Shown one piece after another: positions 5,153 through 8,501 of a DNA stretch of 8,501 nucleotides. This DNA comes from Pseudomonadota bacterium. Lineage in GTDB: Bacteria > Pseudomonadota > Gammaproteobacteria > Burkholderiales > Rhodocyclaceae. Position 1 is the stretch's first letter; the number at the start of each line of letters is the position of its first letter. Below the pieces are notes generated by a model. That model did not search any database. It was not told where the DNA came from and saw only the letters and a list, made by a program, of their open reading frames with translations. The position numbers were made by a program, and so were the translations under genes. The stretch is from NCBI GenBank assembly GCA_009778425.1, contig WRJU01000177.1, forward strand, positions 1 through 8,501. The letters are read 5' to 3'.

Positions 5153-5929
5153 ATGAAAATAGCTACATGGAATGTCAACTCCCTGAGAGTCCGTCTGCAT
5201 CAGCTCCTGGACTGGCTGGACGCAAACCGCCCGGACGCGCTTTGCCTGCAGGAACTGAAGATGGAAGACCATGCGTTCCCGGAGGCGGAAATCCGGGCAG
5301 CGGGCTATTACGCGGCCTTTTCCGGGCAGAAAACCTATAACGGGGTCGCCATTCTCGCTTCCTCGCCGCCGGAGGACGTCACGCGCGGTATCCCCGGCTT
5401 CACCGATGAGCAAAAACGCCTGATCGCCGCAACTGTTGCCGGTGTGCGCATCGTGTGCGGCTACTTTCCCAACGGTCAGAATCCGGAATCGGACAAGTTC
5501 GCCTATAAGCTGGCCTGGCTCGACGCGCTGACCCGCTGGCTCAAGGCGCAGGCGCTGGCCGCCCATCCGAGCCTGGTGCTTGCAGGCGATTTCAACATTG
5601 CTCCCGAAGCGGCGGACACACATCCCGAATGGAAAGGGGAAATTCTCGTTTCTCCACCTGAGCGCGCTGCGTTCCGGGCGCTCATCGAGTGCGGGCTGAC
5701 CGACGCTTTCCGCCTGTTTGAACAACCGGAACACAGCTATTCGTGGTGGGACTACCGGATGAGCTCTTTCCAGCGCAATTTCGGCATGCGTATCGACCAT
5801 ATCCTGGTTTCCCCGGCATTGCGGAATGCCTGCCGCGCCTGCGCGGTAGATAAAACACCGCGCAAATCGGAACGCCCTTCGGATCACGCGCCGGTGGTGC
5901 TCGAACTGGACTGGCCCTATCAAAAATAA
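5153..5929 (+). CDS. xthA: Exodeoxyribonuclease III
   Basis: 258 aa, normal length for the ExoIII/APE family. The enzyme cuts at abasic sites and degrades 3' ends of double-stranded DNA in base-excision repair, using Mg2+. Active-site residues can be read in order: Asn7 (WNVNSLR), Glu34 (LQELK), Tyr104 (GYFPNG), Asp146 and Asn148 (GDFNIAP), Asp215 (RIDHIL) and the Asp244-His245 pair (SDHAPV). The start at 5153 gives the conserved MKIATWNVNS opening; the ribosome site is weak. It lies alone between the hairpin after the GT39 gene and a 77-bp gap before the isomerase gene, so it may be its own transcription unit or the head of a loose operon with the next two genes. Nothing is missing or altered. 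Confidence 0.97.
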   Translation: MKIATWNVNSLRVRLHQLLDWLDANRPDALCLQELKMEDHAFPEAEIRAAGYYAAFSGQKTYNGVAILASSPPEDVTRGIPGFTDEQKRLIAATVAGVRIVCGYFPNGQNPESDKFAYKLAWLDALTRWLKAQALAAHPSLVLAGDFNIAPEAADTHPEWKGEILVSPPERAAFRALIECGLTDAFRLFEQPEHSYSWWDYRMSSFQRNFGMRIDHILVSPALRNACRACAVDKTPRKSERPSDHAPVVLELDWPYQK

Positions 5930-6006
5930 GCCCAAACCCACGAACGGGGATCATGCCATATGAACCGCCGTGTTAGACTTCGAGCATTATCTATGAAACT
6001 CCCTTC

Positions 6007-6600
6007 ATGAACCTGATTGATCGCATTTCCCGCCAGTTCGAGGACAGCGCCCGCGCCAAGCTCGCTGCCATCGAGTGGCTGGCCGCGCCGGTAGCGGAAG
6101 CCGTAGAGGCCATGACGGCCTGTTTGCTCGGCAATGGAAAGATACTCGCCTGTGGGAACGGCGGTTCGGCTGCCGATGCGCAACATTTCGCCGCCGAACT
6201 GGTCAATCGTTTCGAGATGGAACGCCCGCCGCTGGCTGCCGTGGCGCTGACCACCGACAGTTCGGTGCTGACTTCGATCGGCAACGACTACGAATTTGCC
6301 CAGGCTTTTTCCAAGCAGGTTCGCGCCCTGGGCCAGTCAGGCGATGTGCTGCTGGCCATTTCGACCAGCGGCAACTCGCCCAATGTCCTCGCCGCCATCG
6401 CCGCCGCGCATGAGCGCGAAATGCGCGTGGTTGCCCTCACGGGCAAGGGCGGTGGAAAAATTGCGGAGCTTTTGTCGCAGAACGATGTCCATGTATGCGT
6501 ACCGGCTGACCGCACCGCACGCATACAGGAAATTCACCTGCTCGTCCTGCATTGCTTGTGTGACGGCATTGATTGTTTACTACTCGGAGTGGAAAACTGA
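6007..6600 (+). CDS. gmhA: SIS-domain phosphoheptose isomerase (GmhA/DiaA type)
   Basis: 197 aa with a single SIS domain. GmhA converts sedoheptulose 7-phosphate to D-glycero-D-manno-heptose 7-phosphate, the first step of heptose supply for the LPS core; the close relative DiaA instead binds DnaA and stimulates replication initiation. The phosphate-binding signature GNGGSAADAQHFAAEL (50-65) and ISTSGNSPNV (118-127) are present. Overall wording (NRFEMERPPLAAVALTTD, VRALGQSGDVLLAIST, RIQEIH) and the DolP-like neighbour resemble DiaA. However, the two residues catalytic in GmhA, Glu64 (AAEL) and His177 (QEIHLLVLH), are both kept, whereas DiaA, as I recall it, lacks the glutamate. Isomerase activity is therefore plausible, and a dual or DiaA role is not excluded. 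The stop codon overlaps the start of the next gene. Confidence 0.9.
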   Translation: MNLIDRISRQFEDSARAKLAAIEWLAAPVAEAVEAMTACLLGNGKILACGNGGSAADAQHFAAELVNRFEMERPPLAAVALTTDSSVLTSIGNDYEFAQAFSKQVRALGQSGDVLLAISTSGNSPNVLAAIAAAHEREMRVVALTGKGGGKIAELLSQNDVHVCVPADRTARIQEIHLLVLHCLCDGIDCLLLGVEN

Positions 6601-7268
6601 TGAAATTCTATACAACCGCCCTGCTTCCCGCCCGCCGCGCGCTACTCGTCGGCGCGCTTGCCATCGCGGGGGTCTCCCTGTTGCAAGGCTGCTTTCCCGT
6701 CATATTAGCCGGTGTCGGAGCCACTGCGTTAGCAGCAGCCGACCGCCGTACCACAGGGACGTATGTCGAAGACGAATCCCTCGAATGGAAAGTCTCTGAC
6801 CTCATCCGCCAGCACTTCGGTTCTCTCAACCGCGTCGTCGTAACTTCCTACAACCGCAATGTGCTGCTCGTCGGCCAAGTGCAGGACGAAAACGTGAGTG
6901 CCGAAGCGCAGCGCCTGGCAAGCACGGTGTCGAACGTGCGCGCCGTGGTCAATGAATTGACCATAGGACCTGCCATATCGCTTTCATCCCGCAGCAACGA
7001 CACTGCCATCACTGCCAACGTAAAAACGCGCTTCCTCAATAACAAGGTTTTCTCGACGAATCACGTCAAGATCGTCACCGAGGCGAACGTGGTTTTCCTG
7101 CTCGGGATCGTGACCCGCGCCGAGGGCGATCACGCGGCGGAAATCGCCCGCACCAGCAAGGGCGTAAAGAAGGTCGTGAGAGTATTTGAATACATCGGCG
7201 AGGATGAAGCTCAGGCTCTCGACGCCCGCGACAACGAGAACAGCGAATCTCCGCCCGAAGCGCCCTGA
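6600..7268 (+). CDS. dolP: DolP/YraP-like BON-domain outer-membrane lipoprotein
   Basis: 222 aa. The N-terminus is a lipoprotein signal: basic start, hydrophobic core (about 13-27) and lipobox LLQG-Cys31. The residue after Cys is Phe, not Asp, which predicts sorting to the outer membrane. Two BON domains follow (about 55-123 and 131-200), each with the alternating-hydrophobic strand pattern and conserved glycines (VLLVGQV, VVFLLGIV), then a short acidic tail. E. coli DolP has this architecture and supports outer-membrane integrity and BAM function. ATG 6600 overlaps the upstream TGA by one base and has GGAG upstream, implying translational coupling; a TTG at 6573 would give an unlikely extension without a proper signal start. 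The diaA-yraP order in E. coli matches this pair. Confidence 0.93.
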   Translation: MKFYTTALLPARRALLVGALAIAGVSLLQGCFPVILAGVGATALAAADRRTTGTYVEDESLEWKVSDLIRQHFGSLNRVVVTSYNRNVLLVGQVQDENVSAEAQRLASTVSNVRAVVNELTIGPAISLSSRSNDTAITANVKTRFLNNKVFSTNHVKIVTEANVVFLLGIVTRAEGDHAAEIARTSKGVKKVVRVFEYIGEDEAQALDARDNENSESPPEAP

Positions 7269-7328
7269 TGCTTCAGGAAAACCTATTCACCCGGCAATTA
7301 TGCGCCGAAGGTATTTAGTTTATTGGCA

Positions 7329-7334
7329 TATAAT
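7329..7334 (+). promoter_or_regulatory. Consensus -10 box before the second hicA
   Basis: A perfect TATAAT lies in the 71-bp gap after dolP, but no good -35 hexamer sits 16-18 bp upstream. The predicted start of transcription falls at about 7341, on the hicA2 ATG itself, so an mRNA from here would have no leader or ribosome site for that ATG. It could still drive hicB at 7522. Confidence 0.5.
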
Positions 7335-7339
7335 AGCGC

Positions 7340-7508
7340 ATGAACAAAGAAGAAGAAATGGCTGGAACAGCAGGGCGCAACCTTTGTGCAAGGCCGTGGT
7401 TCTCACCTGAAGGTGTTTCTCAATGGCCGACAGTCTACGCTGCCGATGCACGGAACTCAGGAGCTTGGGAAAGGTGTTGAGGCCGCGATCAAGCGGCAAC
7501 TTGGTTGA
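7340..7508 (+). pseudogene. hicA: HicA toxin, frameshifted (locus 2)
   Basis: The frame from TGG 7359 to TGA 7506 reads KWLEQQGATFVQGRGSHLKV and continues through FLNGRQSTLPMHGTQELGKG to AIKRQLG. This is a near-complete HicA with the catalytic His in GSHLK and all core strands. That frame is closed by TGA at 7341-7343, with no start codon between the stop and the tryptophan. The only nearby ATG (7340) is in another frame and soon leads to unrelated sequence. Against the intact HicA at 1290-1469 the expected N-terminal stretch is 24 bases; here 19 separate ATG from TGG, so bases were lost at or near the purine repeat AAAGAAGAAGAAA. No ribosome site precedes the ATG. The toxin is most likely inactive unless a sequencing error or recoding explains the break. 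The hicB partner starts 13 bases downstream. Confidence 0.82.
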
Positions 7509-7521
7509 AGTGAGGTGGCGA

Positions 7522-7941
7522 ATGTTTGATTACCCAGTAATGCTCACTGTCGATACGAACGGGACGGTGATGGTCACTTTCACCGATGTGCCCGAAACAA
7601 TCACTTTTGGCGCTGACGAGGATGAGGCGCTGTTGCAAGCGGTTGATGCGCTCGAAACGGGGTTGTCGTTTTACGTGGATGCCCGTGTGCCGCTGCCGGT
7701 AGCCAGCGCGCCCGCAGAAGGACAGAAAACCGTCCGGCCTTCGGCGCTGGAATGCGCCAAGTTGGGCGTCTATCAGGCGATGGTCGAGCAAGGCGTAAAA
7801 AAAGCAGAACTTGCGCGCCGCCTTGGTTGGCACATGCCACAGGTCAACCGCTTGTTTGATCTTCATCACGCCTCGCGCCTTGACCAGATCGAGGCTGCCG
7901 CGCATGTGCTTGGCAAGGATGTGCTGGTAAGCGTGGCTTGA
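7522..7941 (+). CDS. hicB: HicB antitoxin (locus 2, toxin broken)
   Basis: 139 aa from ATG 7522, which has GAGGTG about 7 bases upstream; a longer frame from 7423 overlaps the hicA reading frame and is rejected. The N-terminal HicB fold (about 1-55: MFDYPVMLTV, then TVMVTFTDVPE and DEALLQAVDALETGL) is followed by a C-terminal HTH (about 89-113, GVKKAELARRLGWHMPQVNR). Alignment by eye with the HicB at 855-1277 shows the same domain order and many shared positions (YPV-LT, EAL--AVD-IE-G, KKAELARRL). It follows the frameshifted hicA on the same strand, so it seems to be an orphan antitoxin and DNA-binding protein. It could repress its own promoter or counter a related HicA elsewhere; whether it cross-binds the intact HicA cannot be told from sequence. 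Confidence 0.93.
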   Translation: MFDYPVMLTVDTNGTVMVTFTDVPETITFGADEDEALLQAVDALETGLSFYVDARVPLPVASAPAEGQKTVRPSALECAKLGVYQAMVEQGVKKAELARRLGWHMPQVNRLFDLHHASRLDQIEAAAHVLGKDVLVSVA

Positions 7942-7980
7942 GGCAGACCCCGCTACCTTGGATGACGTCGTTCCTCCAGC

Positions 7981-8501
7981 ATGCCAAAATCGGGCATGCG
8001 ATCCTCCACGCCTCTCCCTGCTTTTTCTTCTACTCTCACTGCCGACTATCCCCGTCTTCTCCATCTCTGGAGCAAGCGCCGGAACTCTACTGCGCAGGCT
8101 GAATTTGACGCTCTGCTTGCCCGTTCCCGCGCCGCCTACGCCGCTCGCCTCGCCTCGCTCCCCGGCCCCACTTTCCCAGAAGACCTCCCCATCTCCGCCC
8201 GCCGCGACGAAATCGCGGCAGCGATCAAGGCGCATCAGGTCATCATCGTTTGCGGTGAAACCGGCTCCGGCAAGACGACCCAACTGCCGAAAATCTGCCT
8301 TGCCCTCGGACGCGGCGCGGCGGGACTGATCGGCCACACGCAGCCGCGCCGATTGGCGGCGCGGGCGACGGCCAGCCGCATCGCGCAGGAGCTAAACAGC
8401 CCGCCAGGGACTTTCGTTGGCTACAAGATTCGTTTCACCGACCGGGTGGGGGCGGAAAGCCACATCAAGTTGATGACCGACGGCATCCTGCTGGCGGAGA
8501 C
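7981..8501 (+). CDS. hrpA: ATP-dependent RNA helicase HrpA, 5' part
   Basis: Partial gene: 173 codons are visible and the frame runs off the right edge. HrpA is a DEAH-box RNA helicase, linked in E. coli to mRNA processing and resolution of stalled ribosomes. The visible part has the family N-terminal helical region (about 20-65), then LPISARRDEIAAAIKAHQ, Walker A GETGSGKTT (92-100), QLPKICLALGRG, the motif Ia region GLIGHTQPRRLAAR (115-128), and GYKIRF and LMTDGILLAE near the end. This runs in the same order as E. coli HrpA. ATG 7981 is the first start after an in-frame stop at 7963; ATG 7996 is an alternative. Neither has a good ribosome site. A 7-bp inverted repeat (GCATGCC/GGCATGC) lies across the start region. 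DEAH motif II lies outside the window. Confidence 0.95.
   Translation, partial: MPKSGMRSSTPLPAFSSTLTADYPRLLHLWSKRRNSTAQAEFDALLARSRAAYAARLASLPGPTFPEDLPISARRDEIAAAIKAHQVIIVCGETGSGKTTQLPKICLALGRGAAGLIGHTQPRRLAARATASRIAQELNSPPGTFVGYKIRFTDRVGAESHIKLMTDGILLAE

Noticed and set aside
5099..5941. 280-aa minus-strand open frame opposite xthA
   Set aside because: Shadow of the exonuclease III gene, which has all active-site motifs on the plus strand.
7489..8337. 282-aa minus-strand open frame opposite hicB2 and hrpA
   Set aside because: It crosses two well-supported plus-strand genes and their gap, and shows no recognisable motif; GC-rich shadow frame.

Overview
The window looks like chromosomal DNA of a GC-rich Gram-negative bacterium, most likely a betaproteobacterium (perhaps Rhodocyclales-like). 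The basis is the gene content and order (xthA, a GmhA/DiaA-type isomerase, a two-BON-domain lipoprotein, hrpA) and protein sequences of betaproteobacterial style. The taxonomic guess is inference. Housekeeping genes fill about 2.1-7.3 kb and the right end. Accessory DNA (CRISPR, toxin-antitoxin, phage and IS remnants) fills the first 2.1 kb and a small patch at 7.3-7.9 kb.

Layout. 1-718: part of a CRISPR array, with one truncated and ten complete identical 36-bp repeats and ten spacers of 33-35 bp; no cas gene is visible. 764-801: an intrinsic terminator on the minus strand. 855-1469: an intact hicA-hicB toxin-antitoxin operon on the minus strand, with a clear promoter overlapped by a perfect inverted repeat (1491-1520). 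1522-1812: a minus-strand gene resembling phage Q-type antiterminators. 1848-1880: a solitary copy of the CRISPR repeat, 1.1 kb away from the array. 1881-2084: a hairpin-rich segment resembling the right end (omega-RNA region) of an IS200/IS605-type tnpB element, without a tnpB gene. 2088-3005: a MoxR-type AAA+ ATPase (minus). 3308-4960: a GT39/ArnT-like membrane glycosyltransferase. 5153-5929: exonuclease III. 6007-6600 and 6600-7268: an overlapping pair, a SIS-domain phosphoheptose isomerase and a DolP-like lipoprotein. 7340-7508: a frameshifted second hicA. 7522-7941: its intact hicB. 7981-8501: the 5' part of hrpA.

How it fits together. GT39, GmhA-like and DolP-like proteins all belong to envelope or lipopolysaccharide biology, and the last two are translationally coupled. 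The accessory left part is the most interesting. The hicAB operon and the phage-like gene lie between the end of the array and an orphan repeat. That repeat sits in the expected mRNA leader of the phage-like gene and breaks off exactly where the IS605-like segment begins. This may be the scar of insertions into an older, longer array, or a CRISPR repeat reused as an RNA-processing or regulatory element. The two hicAB loci are paralogous: one complete, the other apparently an orphan antitoxin.
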